Counted from the first letter of the stretch, positions 1 to 10,720 are shown. The stretch is 64,000 nucleotides of DNA from Conchocele bisecta (GCA_029237695.1 CM055274.1:73604140-73668139), one strand, 5' to 3'. Notes: generated from the sequence alone by a model not told the origin. Translations and numbers: made by a program.

Positions 1-195
1 TAGCCATTATGTTTGTAAAACATGGATATGCCCCCGTGTCATATTGGACTCTAACTGCAGAAACTCTCACAAACTTTTTGACTTTTCGACGTAAATGTAC
101 ACAGACAGACGGATGGACGGACGGACGTACGGAACCTCAAGAGCAACACAATATGCCCCCCTTGCTATCTCATAGGGAGCATAATAAAACAGTTG
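1..195. repeat. Dispersed repeat fragment with GGAC/GACG simple repeat
   Basis: A run of ACAGACAGACGGATGGACGG character (about 100-137) is followed by CAATATGCCCCCC. The same ending style (runs of GGAC, then a GCCCCC stretch) occurs at 33460-33716 and 34615-34673. It looks like the end of a rolling-circle-type interspersed element cut by the window edge. Confidence 0.5.
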
Positions 196-867
196 CAGGG
201 TCCAGATAAGTGTTGTGTCTAAGGATTAGAGCACTTTATTTAAATTTCATCAATATTTTAATTTTGTAACTGGTTTATTGCATTAATGACACATATTTTG
301 TTTGTTTTATCACAGCATCACTTGATTCGCTAAGGTGTATATTTTATTCAAACTGTTTGCACATTTTTTCAATGGATTTTCAAATTTTATAAAGGCTTTT
401 TTTACACCTCATTTTCAAAGTCAATGAAAACTGCTTGGAGTATTTTGTACTCTGCAAATGAATGCGTATTCAGCTAAAATAAAGCAGTGTTGTACCCAGA
501 GTGAGCCAAGCCCGGGTGACATTTTCCTACCATAAAATGCCAAGATGGAAGAATCTCCCAATGCATCAAACCCTAAAATTGTCTCATTTAATCGGAGATC
601 CAAACATCACACTGCTAATGCGTAAAATACAGCAATACACAGGGATTCCGCTGGGGAAAATAAAAAAATCGCCACTTCAAAAAAAATAAAACAATTGGCG
701 ATAAAAAATTACAATTTTCGGGAAAAAAATAAAAATAATAAAATAATGTTTTCGATTTATTTTCGAAAATTGTAATTTTTTATCGCCAATTGTTTATTTT
801 TATCGCCAATTGCGAAAGTGGCGATCACCAGCGGAATCCCTGAATACATAACTCATCTGGAGCCATG
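196..867. mobile_element. MITE family 'CAGAGCTCCAGATAAG' copy 1, split by a nested MITE
   Basis: The ends are CAGGGTCCAGATAAG (196) and CTCATCTGGAGCCATG (867). Other copies are at 24939-25296, 29354-29998, 30941-34717 and 39083-39355 (inverted), and a sister subfamily at 3582, 12258, 38196 and 39518. The middle, near ...GTAAAATAC, is interrupted by the element at 640-842, and the host sequence resumes after it. Confidence 0.75.
640..842. mobile_element. Foldback MITE CAGGGATTCCGCTGG nested in copy 1
   Basis: Perfect 15-bp terminal inverted repeats (CAGGGATTCCGCTGG) are flanked by a 6-bp direct repeat AATACA (634-639 and 843-848). The interior is a near-palindrome of TCGCCA/AAAATTACAATTTTCG blocks. 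There is no ORF. The 6-bp duplication is not enough to name a superfamily. Confidence 0.8.
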
Positions 868-963
868 CAGCTGGTCTATATGTATTAGCAACACAAACCA
901 CCGGTGGAAGACTCGGACCTGCGACATAAAAAAATGCACATTAAAAATTCCCATAACCCCTCC

Positions 964-1397
964 CACCTGTAGCCGATTTCACCAACATTGCAAAGTATAC
1001 TTATCTAGCAAAGTATACTTTGAGGGAGAAATTTTCAATTTAAGGATATTTTATTAATTCTTATTATACTGAAATGGCTGTGATAATGTAATAAATTCAG
1101 TATAATAATTCTGCATACTTTTAATCATCAAATATATGCAGTTGTTAGTTTTATATGAAATAATGCATTTCAGGAAAAATAAAAGATTACTCGGAAGCCG
1201 ACGCACACTCGTGTATTATTTCCCGCTATTCAATATGTACGATGGAATATCCTCTAAATACTTGTAATCATCAAATATATGCAGTGGTTAGTTCTATATG
1301 ACGTAATGCATTTCGGGGAAAATAAATGATTACTCCCTCAAAGTATACTTTGCTAGATAGGTATACTTTGCAATTTTGATGAAATCGGCTACAGGTG
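964..1397. mobile_element. MITE family 'GTAGCCGATTTCACC' copy 1
   Basis: The ends are CACCTGTAGCCGATTTCA and its complement (18-bp perfect inverted repeats). They are followed by AAAGTATACTTATCTAGC blocks and an inner palindrome around TGGCTGTGATAATG. This copy carries an internal direct duplication (about 1140-1195 and 1280-1335). Other copies start at 6655, 26631, 35685, 38130 and 49675. Confidence 0.85.
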
Positions 1398-1438
1398 TCG
1401 TACTGTACGTTATGTTTCATTTCTAAGGCAACATAACA

Positions 1439-1555
1439 TACAGGGCCTGGTTGCTCAAAGCTTCTATTAGCTTAACAGACTGTTAAATCCTTAGCATTGC
1501 TAAGGATTTAACAGTCTGTTAAGCTAATAGAAGCTTTGAGCAACCAGGCCCTGTA
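1439..1555. mobile_element. 117-nt near-perfect hairpin MITE with TA flanks
   Basis: TA|CAGGGCCTGGTTGC ... GCAACCAGGCCCTG|TA is a near-perfect inverted repeat over its whole length, with its centre near TTAGCATTGCTAAGG. TA flanks and CAGGG ends suggest a deletion derivative of a Tc1/mariner-like element. It lies about 60 bp past the donor of exon 5. Confidence 0.75.
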
Positions 1556-1617
1556 CGACACTGGGTGAGTAAGGTAATGGGATTTTTTTTTATGCCACAG
1601 ATCTGAGTAACACAAAC

Positions 1618-1719
1618 CATTTTCATGGAGATGGGGAAGGCAAACGATTGAATCTTCTCGTAGACCTGGCGACGCGAGTGGTTCTCCTGGCGATGGGCAA
1701 ACCGCAGGTTCCGCATATC
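1618..1719 (-). CDS. Myotubularin-related phosphatase, coding exon 5 (last in window)
   Basis: This exon is 102 nt (34 codons, phase 0 at both ends), with acceptor CTTTCACCAG|GAT and donor AAAATG|GTTTGT. It reads DMRNLRFAHRQENHSRRQ and then VYEKIQSFAFPISMKM, matching DIRNLRFAHKPEGRTRR...YAFPVS of MTMR2. The catalytic phosphatase domain (CSDGWDR active site in the family) and C-terminus are not present in the remaining 1.6 kb, which is all repeats, so they must lie before position 1. Known members remove the 3-phosphate from PI3P and PI(3,5)P2. Catalytic activity cannot be judged here. Confidence 0.95.
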
Positions 1720-1724
1720 CTGGT

Positions 1725-2130
1725 GAAAGTGAGAGGGCTTAAAGAGGGCAATAGGCGGACAATGGAATAAAACAGTGTACTCGACGGAATCAAGTTTACA
1801 TACATACTTTTCACCCCGTGGAGAATGTGTGTGCTATGCACGGATAGGTACTTGTCATTTTACAAAGCTGCATAAAGGACAATTTCACACATTTTCAAAT
1901 AGAAACCGTTGCCAAGCATTGGAAAGAAAATACTTTTTTTGTCAAGGAAATTAGTTAGCACTCGATTTATTTTCAGCAACACAAAATACGTCAACGATGT
2001 TGTTGTAATGTGTTATTATTATTAAGATATTGTTTGATTTGAATCTAAATTTAGTCAATATCCAGCCAATTACGTTCTTTAACGTGCCAGGAACAGCTAA
2101 GGTCATATGAGACTGTGACCACAGGTGATT
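1725..2130. other. Intron 4 sequence, nothing recognised
   Basis: This is AT-rich sequence beyond the exon 5 acceptor. I see no repeat shared with the rest of the window, and no coding signal. Confidence 0.5.
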
Positions 2131-2362
2131 ATAGGAAAGAATGGCCTTTTTGTGGAATTTATCGGGGTATAAATTTGGAAAAGTCGCGGGAATACTGGAC
2201 GAAACGATAAAAAGTTACAATTTTCGAAAAAAAATAAAAATATGTTTTTTTTGTTTTTTTTTCTCGAAAATTGTAATTTTTTAAGGCCTCGTCCAGTATT
2301 CCCACGACTTTTCCATGTTTATATCCCCGATAAATTCAACAAAAAGACCATTCATCCCTTAT
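2131..2362. mobile_element. Foldback MITE 'TATAGGAATGAATGGCC' copy 1
   Basis: Arms of about 75 bp (TTTATCGGGGTATAAA ... CGGGAATACTGGACGAA) are followed by their inverted copy. A second hairpin (2209-2284, AAAATTACAATTTTCG type) is inserted in the loop. Other copies are at 4915-5073, 34984-35121 and 63864-64000. Confidence 0.85.
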
Positions 2363-2570
2363 AATTCCAGCATTTGAAATAAATTCATCAAGAAAATGTG
2401 TTTATTTTCCGTTTTCTTAAGAATTATTTTAACTGCGCCTGACGGTTACGGAAAGTAGTTCAGCGTGGGAGTTTACTGGGATATAAATTTTGGACAGAGA
2501 CTTGCTACGGACCAATCAAATGTTAGGGAATTGTGTAAATATTTTTGTGCTGCAATTATTCTAGTGTGTC
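2363..2570. repeat. 200-bp segment duplicated at 5075-5272
   Basis: About 200 bp following the foldback MITE (AAGAAAATGTGTTTATTTTC and onward to TTTTTGTGCTG) recurs with few changes at 5075-5272, again right after a copy of the same MITE. MITE and flank therefore form a longer repeat unit or a local duplication. Confidence 0.75.
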
Positions 2571-2729
2571 TTGGATGGTCAATTATTGTTTGTATATACA
2601 AATGTGCCCGGGTGTAAATATAATAGTCCTTAGACGTACTAAGTGCATGTACTTTTATATTTACACCAGGGCACATTTGAATTGTTTTGTACATTGTTTA
2701 GAAAGATGTTTTATGTACATTTGTATATA

Positions 2730-3087
2730 CAGTCGAACCTCCACGAATGGCCACCTCTCTACAACAACCACCTCTCTACAACGGCCAAAATTTCAAAACG
2801 CAATGTGATGAATTGCGACCACAGTTAGTGTACGTAATTTGATAAACTTTGTGAGTGATTTTGTTAATTCTTCATCAGAACTGGCAAGTTGGGAGTGCTT
2901 TAGAATCGTCTCATTGAGACGATTCTAAAGCACTTCCAACTTGCCAGTTTTGGCGAAGAAATTAAAAAATATGCACCTTAAATGTAGCTCTGATTTCTAT
3001 ATGATATACCTCTCTTCAACAGCCACCTCTCTTCAACAGCCAGTTTTCAGTCTCCCCATGGCTGGCCGTTGTAGAGAGGTTCGACTG
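2730..3087. mobile_element. Mariner-like MITE CAGTCGAACCTC, TA-flanked
   Basis: TA|CAGTCGAACCTC ... GAGGTTCGACTG|TA is seen, with inner CACCTCTCTACAAC repeats. A 70-nt hairpin (2880-2952, arms AACTGGCAAGTTGG and complement) lies inside. The MITE sits within a wider inverted repeat whose arms are TCAATTATTGTTTGTA (2579) and TACAAACAATAATTGA (3088). Confidence 0.75.
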
Positions 3088-3184
3088 TACAAACAATAAT
3101 TGACTGGAGAAATAGGGCATATGGGCTTGTGACCAGTGCAGCCCTTGATAAATGACACACTCATGTAGCCTGATAATGCTGGTA

Positions 3185-3263
3185 AAGAGGAAATGAGCTG
3201 ATAAGAGGATAATGTACACAAATATTTGTGTACATTATCCTCTTTTCAGCTCATTTCCTCTTT
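3185..3263. repeat. 80-nt hairpin
   Basis: AAAGAGGAAATGAGCTGATA and onward folds on its complement (GGATAATGTACACAAATA | TTTGTGTACATTATCC centre). A degenerate relative of the preceding mariner-like MITE (CTCTACAGCAGCCAG, about 3395-3462) follows. Confidence 0.6.
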
Positions 3264-3581
3264 GTTAATGAAAATTTAAAAAAAATGGTGGATTTTTTTT
3301 AAGCTGCCCAAAAATCATACTTTTGTCGAGATGAATGGGTTTCCTCTTTTTTGTTACATTTTTCTTCAAATTCCTCTTTTCTCACAACAACAGCCACTCC
3401 TCTACAGCAGCCAGTTTTGTGTCTTCCCATGGTTGGCTGTTGTAGAGAGTTTGCACTGTATTGCAGTCTTCATATCCTTTAAAGTGAAAAGGCTTGACAA
3501 CGCAGCAGCAGCTAAGATTATTATAGAGACAGGAAATCGTTTCAAGTCTCGGCAGTATTGAAGTCAATGCTCTGCCACTAG

Positions 3582-3800
3582 CAGAGCTCCAGACAGCTGC
3601 GTATTTGCGTAAATACCCAATTAAAATTGCCAAAAACCCAATTGAAATCAGAAGTAGCGAGTATCAAAAAGCAATAACAAATTTGTGAAACCTTTATCAT
3701 GCTACAGAAAACAATAAACAGACCACAAATATAGCATATTTGTCTTATTTTCCATGAAAACACATCTTGGTATTTCATTAGAATTGTCTCCAATGGACTA
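3582..3800. mobile_element. Half copy of MITE CAGAGCTCCAGA (CCCAATTAAAATTG subfamily)
   Basis: The left end CAGAGCTCCAGACAGCTGCG and about 200 bp of the arm are present, ending near TTGTCTCCAATGG. The right half seen in complete copies (12258-13433, 38196-38572, 39518-39924) is missing. Confidence 0.7.
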
Positions 3801-4122
3801 GTCTGAAAATAGTTTGTGATGATTGGATTGGTTGCAAAATTGACATATCAAAATCCATTCCAGTTACTTAGGGGTGAAAGGTTTAATCTGCAGAGGTCTG
3901 TCCGTGGATGTGCAAAAAGCAAAAAAAATGTTTAGCCCTTCGCGCCATCGACAATATATGCACTCCCTTAAATGGATTCCTGCGTACAGGCCTGATATAC
4001 TTGAATTACAGCGGAACCTCTCTAAACCGGTTTAGAGAGATTTTACTCTATAATTCACTAATGCAACCTCTGCTGGACAGCTCAATCACATGTCCAGAAA
4101 ACCCCCACCATGGATTCCCAAC

Positions 4123-4170
4123 CTTGCATGTGAGCTTGATGTAGTATGAGCAGGCTCTGCGGGATGCACC
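4123..4170 (-). pseudogene. Partial duplicate of myotubularin exon 4
   Basis: The minus strand reads SYYIKLTCK followed by a GT donor, against [11 protein letters not shown] in the real exon 4. The similarity continues into the downstream intron: 4037-4170 resembles 4650-4795, both starting at a GAGAGGTTCCACTCTATAAT-type junction. The 5' half of the duplicated exon is missing because a MITE begins at 4172. With no acceptor visible, I infer a non-functional remnant. A truncated alternative exon is a less likely reading. Confidence 0.7.
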
Positions 4171-4171
4171 T

Positions 4172-4605
4172 ACTGTCTGTTTCACGAAAACTGCCTAAAT
4201 TTTACGACCATATAAACAATGCAAAAACAATTTTTTTTTATTTCTTTTTATTTCGTGAAATTTGGTCGAATATTGATTTTATTGCGAAAAATTGATCGTC
4301 TATGGGAATTGAACATGGCGGGAAAGGAGGTGGAGGAGCTGGGAAAGGGGTAAAAAAAAATAAAAAATGGAAACATGGCTAGATTGTTTGGAATTGATCT
4401 AAGAAAACAAGTTTGATTTTGAAAATCGGTCCACTATTTCTGAAATTAGTTTTTTCGCAATAAAATCGATATTGGACGAAATTTCACGAAAGAAGGCTCA
4501 TTCTTAAATTGTGCCATAATTTAATGTTTTTGAAAAAAATATTGTTTTTGCATCTTTTATATATAATAGACGGAAAATTTGGGCAGGTTTCGTGAAACAG
4601 ACAGT
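4172..4605. mobile_element. MITE CTGTCTGTTTCACGAAA, TA-flanked, copy 1
   Basis: Ends CTGTCTGTTTCACGAAA and its complement are bordered by TA. Long imperfect inverted arms carry TTTTATTGCGAAAA and GGGAATTTAACATGG blocks. It truncates the duplicated exon 4. Other copies are at 35957-36534 and 62731 onward. Confidence 0.85.
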
Positions 4606-4744
4606 ACATACTGGGACATCCGTGGATCTCCCAGGGTGTCCAGGTTCGAGAGGTTCCACTCTATAATTCACTAACGCAATCATTCTGCTCGACAGCCCAT
4701 TGCCAACCATTTTTATCAGTAAACATCAAACATGGATTACCTAC

Positions 4745-4855
4745 CTTGCATGTGAGTTCAATGCAGTACGAGTTCTCTCCCCTGCTGGAGACGCCCCCTA
4801 TCTTCTCCACGCGACTGATCACACCGAGGGGCACGTCAAGGATAAACGCTGTCTC
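4745..4855 (-). CDS. Myotubularin-related phosphatase, coding exon 4 (PH-GRAM)
   Basis: This exon is 111 nt (37 codons, phase 0 at both ends), with acceptor CTGATTTAG|GAG and donor TGCAAG|GTAGGT. It encodes [18 protein letters not shown] and then [16 protein letters not shown]. The [14 protein letters not shown] and SRGENSY motifs are hallmarks of the MTM1/MTMR1/MTMR2 group. A decayed partial copy of this exon with its donor lies further along the intron (4123-4170), so exon 4 has been partly duplicated. Confidence 0.97.
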
Positions 4856-4914
4856 CTAAATCAGTGATTCATATAGTTATAGATGTTGATTGATTGATTG
4901 GTTTGTTTGTTTAT

Positions 4915-5073
4915 TATAGGAATGAATGGCATTTTTGTGGAATTTATCGGGGTATAAACTTGGAAAAGTCGCGGGAATACTGGACGAAGGCCGGAAGGCC
5001 TCGTCCAGTATTCCCACGACTTTTCCTAGTTTATATCCCCGATAAATTCCACAAAAATGCAATTCAATCCTTA
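4915..5073. mobile_element. Foldback MITE 'TATAGGAATGAATGGC' copy 2
   Basis: Arms of about 75 bp meet at GACGAAGGCCGGAAGGCCTC. It lies 60 bp upstream of exon 4 in intron 3 and is followed by the duplicated 200-bp flank (5075-5272). Confidence 0.85.
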
Positions 5074-5267
5074 TAATTCCAGTATTTTAAATAAATCAAT
5101 CAAGAAAATGTGTTTATTTTCCGTTTTCTTAAGAATTATTTTAACTGCGCCTCACGGTTACGGAAAGTAGTTTGGCGTGGGAGTTTACTGGGATATAAAT
5201 TTTGGACAGAGACTTGGTACGGGCCAATCAAATGTTAGGGAATTGTGTAAATATTTTTGTGCTGGAA

Positions 5268-5640
5268 TTATTGGTGTTTAACGGCCTATCAACAGCTAGG
5301 GCTATGTAAGGCCGGGCAAACGGGTTGGATCCCGTTTTAACCTGCTGCATTGGGGGGAAAATCCCAAAATCAGAACGGAATATTTACATCGAGAAAAAAT
5401 ATATTCAGCCCTGAAATTAGAATAACCCGACCTGGTGCCAGGTCCATACCACACCAGTCACTTGGCCCCTTCCCCTAAAATAGGATTACGAATAATCATA
5501 ATGCTCACATAAGGGGTATAACCAGATTCAACTGTCACAGACAAAATGCCAATGACATATGGGGGCCAAACTAGGTCTCCAGTCGGAATTCCGGTAAGGA
5601 TGAACCCCGATTGTTAAATTACCCATCGCATTCTCCCACC
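5268..5640 (+). mobile_element. SINE-like element (TTTAACGGCCTATCAACAGC) copy 1
   Basis: This shares a long consensus with 7367-7790, 20837-21310, 28090-28290 (minus) and 35510-36628. Blocks include TTTAACGGCCTATCAACAGC, AATCCCAAAATCAGAAC, ATATATTCAGTCCTGAAAT and CCTGATCTGGTGCCAGGTCC. No ORF is present. Retroposition is proved by the clear target duplication of the 20837-21310 copy. Confidence 0.75.
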
Positions 5641-5858
5641 TGCCACCCACTGATTGATTGGAGAGTTGCGTGTGAAACAAAACAACATCCCTATACACGC
5701 AATGTTACCAAATACTATTAAAATCGGTGTGAACAACTGGTTCATAAGTTATTAACAATTGAAATGAGTTACTAATGCACACATGATGTAAATGGACTAA
5801 TGCTATATCCCCTCCCGCCCATTGACGAGGGGGTAATTTTATGCACATTTACCGAGCT

Positions 5859-6065
5859 GGGGCTCGTTTCACTAAATTTAGGATCGTCTGGAAATTTCAA
5901 TTGATTGATTTACATTTATTGAGCATAGGCTGCATATGCAGCCTATGCTCAATAAATGTAAATCCAATAATTATTTACAAGAAAACATTCTTAATGTAAT
6001 TACAGACTATCATAATCTTGCACTTACGACCATTTTAGTCGTACAAAGTTTATTGAAACGGTCCC
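5859..6065. mobile_element. MITE GGGGCTCGTTTCACTAAA with central palindrome
   Basis: The ends GGGGCTCGTTTCACTAAA and ...AAGTTTATTGAAACGGTCCCC are inverted. The centre (5907-5964) is a 58-bp perfect palindrome around GGCTGCATATGCAGCC. Other copies are at 36826-37488 and about 50204-50438. It ends about 25 bp from the donor of exon 3. Confidence 0.8.
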
Positions 6066-6090
6066 CTAGAGGTAACACAGGGTTACTTAC

Positions 6091-6185
6091 CCTGTCGGAG
6101 CTTTTGAAGTACAGTTTGTAGTTAGTGACGGTGAGTGTGCCCTTTATGCGGTCGCTGTATGGACAGAGGTATGTCACATCCCTCC
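6091..6185 (-). CDS. Myotubularin-related phosphatase, coding exon 3 (PH-GRAM start)
   Basis: This exon is 95 nt, with acceptor GTGTTTCAG|GG and donor ACAGG|GTAAGT. The reading [15 protein letters not shown], then [16 protein letters not shown], closely follows the first strands of the myotubularin PH-GRAM domain (DVTYICPFTG and [14 protein letters not shown] in MTMR2). In characterised myotubularins this domain binds phosphoinositides and helps place the enzyme on endosomal membranes. The exon starts in phase 1 and ends in phase 0. A palindromic MITE ends at about 6065, some 25 bp past the donor. Confidence 0.95.
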
Positions 6186-6276
6186 CTGAAACACATCATA
6201 ACATATCATGCATATGAGAAGAGCCATGTGATTTGTACATGTACAATGTACGATGTCGCAATAAAAAACAATATTT

Positions 6277-6390
6277 TCCGTAAATGACGTCAAAAGTTGT
6301 CGAAATGTTCAGAGCAAATGCGGATTTGCTATGAAAATGTCGTCAACTTTCGACATATATGTACGTGTATTTACAGAAAATATCAGTTTC
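6277..6390. repeat. Imperfect inverted repeat
   Basis: ATATTTTCCGTAAATGACGT at the left pairs with ATTTACAGAAAATAT at the right. Inside, GTTGTCGAAATG pairs with GTCAACTTTCGACAT. Related inverted structures occur near 30780-30890 and 52530-52590. It is probably a foldback element. Confidence 0.5.
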
Positions 6391-6654
6391 TGTATAAATA
6401 AAATCATGAAAAATCACATACATGTATTTTCTTACATTGCAACAGCGATATAAATAGCTGTGTAGGTTTATGTGTCTCTGATTGTAGGTACCAAATTTTA
6501 CATCGCTTATCTCATATACCAGTCATAGATGATTTTACATGAGTGACGATTTAATAGGGTATTTATTGACTGAATTACAATTTTAACTTTCAGCACTGAA
6601 AGACAGTATCCTGATACAATGCCAGGAACCCTTACTACACAGAAACATGTCGCC

Positions 6655-6957
6655 TCAGTAGCCGATTTCACCAACATTGCAAAGTATACTTATCTTTAGA
6701 ACAAAGTATACTATGAGGGAGAAATCTTCAATTTAATGATAAATTTATTAATTTTAATTATACTGAATTTATTGCATTATCACAGCCATTTTAGCTGTGA
6801 CAGTGATAATGTCATAAATTCAGTATAATAATTCTGCATACTTTTAATCATGAAATATATGCAGTCGTTAGTTCTGTATGAAAAAATGCATTTCACGAAA
6901 AATACATGATTACTCCCTCAAAGTATACTATGCAATTTTGGTGAAATCGGCTACAGG
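6655..6957. mobile_element. MITE 'GTAGCCGATTTCACC' copy 2
   Basis: This is a complete copy with the TCAGTAGCCGATTTCACC left end and GAAATCGGCTACAGG right end. The inner palindrome ACTGAATTTATTGCATTATC and its complement are present. Confidence 0.85.
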
Positions 6958-6959
6958 TG

Positions 6960-7366
6960 TGATTCACAGGTTGAAATAATGGACCGAGGTCTATAAATAC
7001 ATTAAATATGCCTAAAAGCATCAATAAGTGAAAAAAATAAGCTAAACAATTTGTTTACTCCCTCCATATAGACTTATACCGGTATGATTCCCAGTAAGAT
7101 TCATCATTAAGATATGAATAAATGTTAGGTACGTCAAAGTGAATAACATTAATTCATGCTGTACCCATTTTTATTCAGTTTAGAGAAGAATTTAGAAAGA
7201 TAATGGTCAAGTGACACTACTTATTGACCTACGTATACCATCGTACAATGTATGTCCAAAATTGAAGACACACATATCACCTACACTACAATTGTGACTG
7301 CTGTGTCTCGCGTTCCACAAACGTGGGTGATACAAAAGGAGGGATTTACAAATTTCCTAAATTTGT
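6960..7366. other. Intron 2 sequence, nothing recognised
   Basis: AT-rich; no repeat shared within the window and no coding signal seen. Confidence 0.4.
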
Positions 7367-7790
7367 GTTTGTTTGTTTGTTTGTTTGTTGAGGTCTAACG
7401 GCCTATCAACAGCAAAGGTCATTTAAGGCCGGGTCAATGGGTTAGTACTAAATCCCATATATTACCTGTACAAATGGGGGGGGGGGGGAAATCCCAAAAC
7501 CAGAACCAAATATTTACAATAAAAAAATATATATTCAGTCCTGAAATCAGAATAATCCTGATCTGATGCCAGGTCCTCGCCACACCAGAATCATTTGGCC
7601 CCCTCCCAAAAGTAGTAGGATCAGTAATAATCTTACTACTTTTATAATGGGCAATAACCCAATTCAACTCCCAGGTAACGAAAGAGCCAAAGATAAAAAA
7701 ACGTACCTGAATGCCAATCCAGTAAATTCCTAAAGCACCAATATGTACATGACCACAGATGAACATATGAGCCATGCCATCATGTGAAAA
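7367..7790 (+). mobile_element. SINE-like element copy 2, (TTTG)n leader
   Basis: It opens with (TTTG)n and TCTAACGGCCTATCAACAGC, then follows the family consensus (CAGTCCTGAAATCAGAATAA, CTGATGCCAGGTCC). A G-run lies at 7478-7488. It is in the same orientation as copies at 5268 and 20837. Confidence 0.75.
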
Positions 7791-10000
7791 CCGGGCTTAA
7801 TGACAAAATTGTCAGTTTTTACTTTTTCGAGTATTCTGAATTGTACATCTTTTAAAAGCCATATGCCGCCAAAATTATCAATGTATCCCAATTATTTTTC
7901 ATTTTAGAAGTATTTTTAGGATGCGTGGTAATAACTTATAAGACGTTTTAGATCAATGACATTGAAATTAAGACGTTTTTATCATCGGCGTATACAAGGG
8001 GTGTTGATAAAATACCCAGACAAGTCCTATAGATTTGTCATCTTTTATCGCATGTCAACCAAATTTGGATATCGTAGCCTTTCCAAGTGTTTCCCATTAG
8101 GCCAAGACAAAGTATGAAAATAATGTTTATTGCAGTTGCTATTAATGTAACGTCATGTTTTGGATTGCGGCCCAAGTAACGTAATTCCGTATGAATAATT
8201 TTCAAATAAGGAAGAGTGTTGACGTTTCCCTGTTGTTTGCTGCTGTCTGAAATAATTTTGGGGAATAATAGCGACATTATTTAACATTTCGTATGCGACG
8301 ACATATTGTAAAGTAGGAAGTAGGCCTTATAACATTAACTTTGTAACAAAACACGACGTCAGGCAGATTTGGTAGGGTGATACCTTATAATTGTCGCCGT
8401 GTGTCTTTCTTGATGATCGCATTTCCATCGCCTGATTCAGACATACATTTTTATGCAATCAAGTGATAAGCTGATGATTTGATACTATAAATCGTGCGAA
8501 AAGCAAGTTTATGACCATCAAATTTCCAATTAATTTCAAGACTTTTTGAAAACTCCACCGACCTCACTGTGTGTTTTGTGCATTATGTATTGCTTATACA
8601 CAAACAATGAAGGAGCTGCATTGAAATCACTGATTCTGAATCTATTAGAGATTTTGATGCATTTGTTTTGCCAAATTCAATACAAACCCTGGATATATAT
8701 GTCATTATAGTGTAAGGATCAGGGATTGTGGCCATGTGCCCTTTGTCACTTGTTAGTAACGCCACCCATCTTTAAACACTGCAAACTGTAATGTACTATA
8801 ACATGAGAACATGTTGAATATTTAACCAAGCTTACCGACACATGTTGATTTAGTTGCAGAGGTTACTTGGAGGTTGAGATTCCCATTATTTTTCTCCGTT
8901 TGACATGTGTTAATTTCTGCCACAATGTGGAAATGACATATTCTGCACCGCATAATCCGATATTCAGTCTGAATTTAGCACATCCGAGCATAACTGAAGT
9001 ATGTCTATATGCAAATACCCATTGGAAGATGTCCCGATTAATGACAGGTCATAATTTAGCTGATATTTGGCTAAAACTGACTGATTTTGGATCAAGACAT
9101 TTCTCTAAAGGTTAGACACCAACAAATAGTTTTACTAAATAATTTAACTGAATGCCATCCAATAAGGCCAGTCTCTCCTACTTTCACTATTCGTATGGAT
9201 GCTGTGGGACCCACTTGTACATGACCTGCAGCCAGGCTGTACTGGTTCTGCATGAACTAAACAATAGGTTCACTTACTCCTAAGAAAGAAAATTCCAACC
9301 TTGTCATATCCCCTAATATTGTTTACATTTTTTGGCCACGGAAACACTGTTTACATCACGTGACCAACAGGTTCAGTGTTTTCTTTTAAATGCTACAAAT
9401 ATGCTGAAATCTGGTGTTAAAAGCACCCCAAAATGTTCCTCCAGTGAAACTGGGTAGTAATGGATCAAGATTTGCAAGCAAATGGTGTCTGTGACCTCAA
9501 AACACCTATTTTTTTATACCAGACTATTTTTGCATACCCTGGGCGATTTCGCACCATTTGGTATCCTCTAACCTAAACTTTCACTTCCGCGAATTTGACC
9601 TTTGAATCGGTGCGCCCGGTGTATTGACAAATTATCGGAAGCTGTGGGATCTACTGATTTTTGGTCGTTTATGTCAATATTTCCGGTGGAAAAAAATGCT
9701 CATGTATCTACATGTATTTATAAGACGCAGGGGCTTTCTGGGATATAAATCTGAGTAAAAAAAATGTGACTTATAATCGCAAGAATACGGTATAATACAC
9801 AAATATTGGTTAACTTCCGATTTTTCTCCCTAGGAATAATGTTTTAGAAGGATTAAGAGTTGTTTTTCAAATTAAACATTGCCTGTTTAACGTGGATTAT
9901 TTCCTACGTGTAGGTAGTGTAGTGCTTAGGCATTCATACTGTTGAATGTGAAATCAATCCGCGTCTTTCATTCACTCGTTTTATTCCATTTTCTCTGTTG
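7791..10000. other. Long stretch without recognised genes or window-level repeats
   Basis: I see no exon, no splice-bounded coding motif and no copy of the repeat families listed here. The exception is a short piece (about 9700-9795) of a TATAAGACGCAGG / AATACGGTATA type MITE end. A small plus-strand ORF at 8867-9115 (82 codons) has no recognisable motif and is not called. Confidence 0.45.
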
Positions 10001-10569
10001 TTACAAACTCCATCTCTCTGACACTTGTGAATTACAATCCTTACTTGTACCTTTATAAAAGGAGTGAATGACTGAATAACGGAGATTAGTCAATTAGTCT
10101 CGAAAGCTTACTATTTCTGTGAAGCGAAGTATTTCGTTGCTAAGCGAACTTTTTGTTGGTTTTGCAAGTGCACGATCCCATTTTGTGATCTTATATTTGG
10201 TTTTACTTAAATACAGCGAACTACGGCATACTCCCCTTTTTAGATTTTGACTCAGATTTTGGAACGGAGAAAAGGGAGTTCAAAGTTAAATAAGTGGAGT
10301 TCCTAGTTTAAATACAAAACCCGATTTTCTTCGTCGAGTCGCTGGAGGTGTGTCAGCTTTCGAGACTTCTGATTGGTTGACGGTCATTTTCTGAAATCCG
10401 CAGTCTGAATAATGGATATTTCCCTATTTTCCGCTTTTATGAGAAACTTGGGTTTCCTCCTCTTTCCTGCTTCTCACACTTTGTCAGAAGCGGAGTAAAT
10501 TAAGGAGCGAAAGTCCGGCCGACCAAAGTTCCAAGTTAGAATACTATTAACTGTTTTATGAGCAAACCG

Positions 10570-10720
10570 TAGGAAATGATCCAAATTTCCAGAGTTTTCA
10601 TTGGTTAATAGCCATCAGGTGGTACTCTGAGATGTCTATAAAAGAACGGCGCACGGCCAGTTTCAGCATCTAATCGTAGTTACTACATAGTTGCATAGGC
10701 GCTACTTTTTGAAAAACCAA
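10570..10720 (+). promoter_or_regulatory. Core-promoter-like block: inverted CCAAT, TATAAAAG, initiator-like site
   Basis: ATTGG (inverted CCAAT) in CATTGGTTAA is followed by TCTATAAAAGAACGGCGC and, about 25-30 bp later, CCAGTTTCAGCATC. A second inverted CCAAT (GATTGGTTGA) lies about 220 bp upstream. The arrangement resembles a metazoan pol II core promoter or the U3 of an LTR. No ORF follows, and the strand is opposite to the host gene. Confidence 0.3.
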
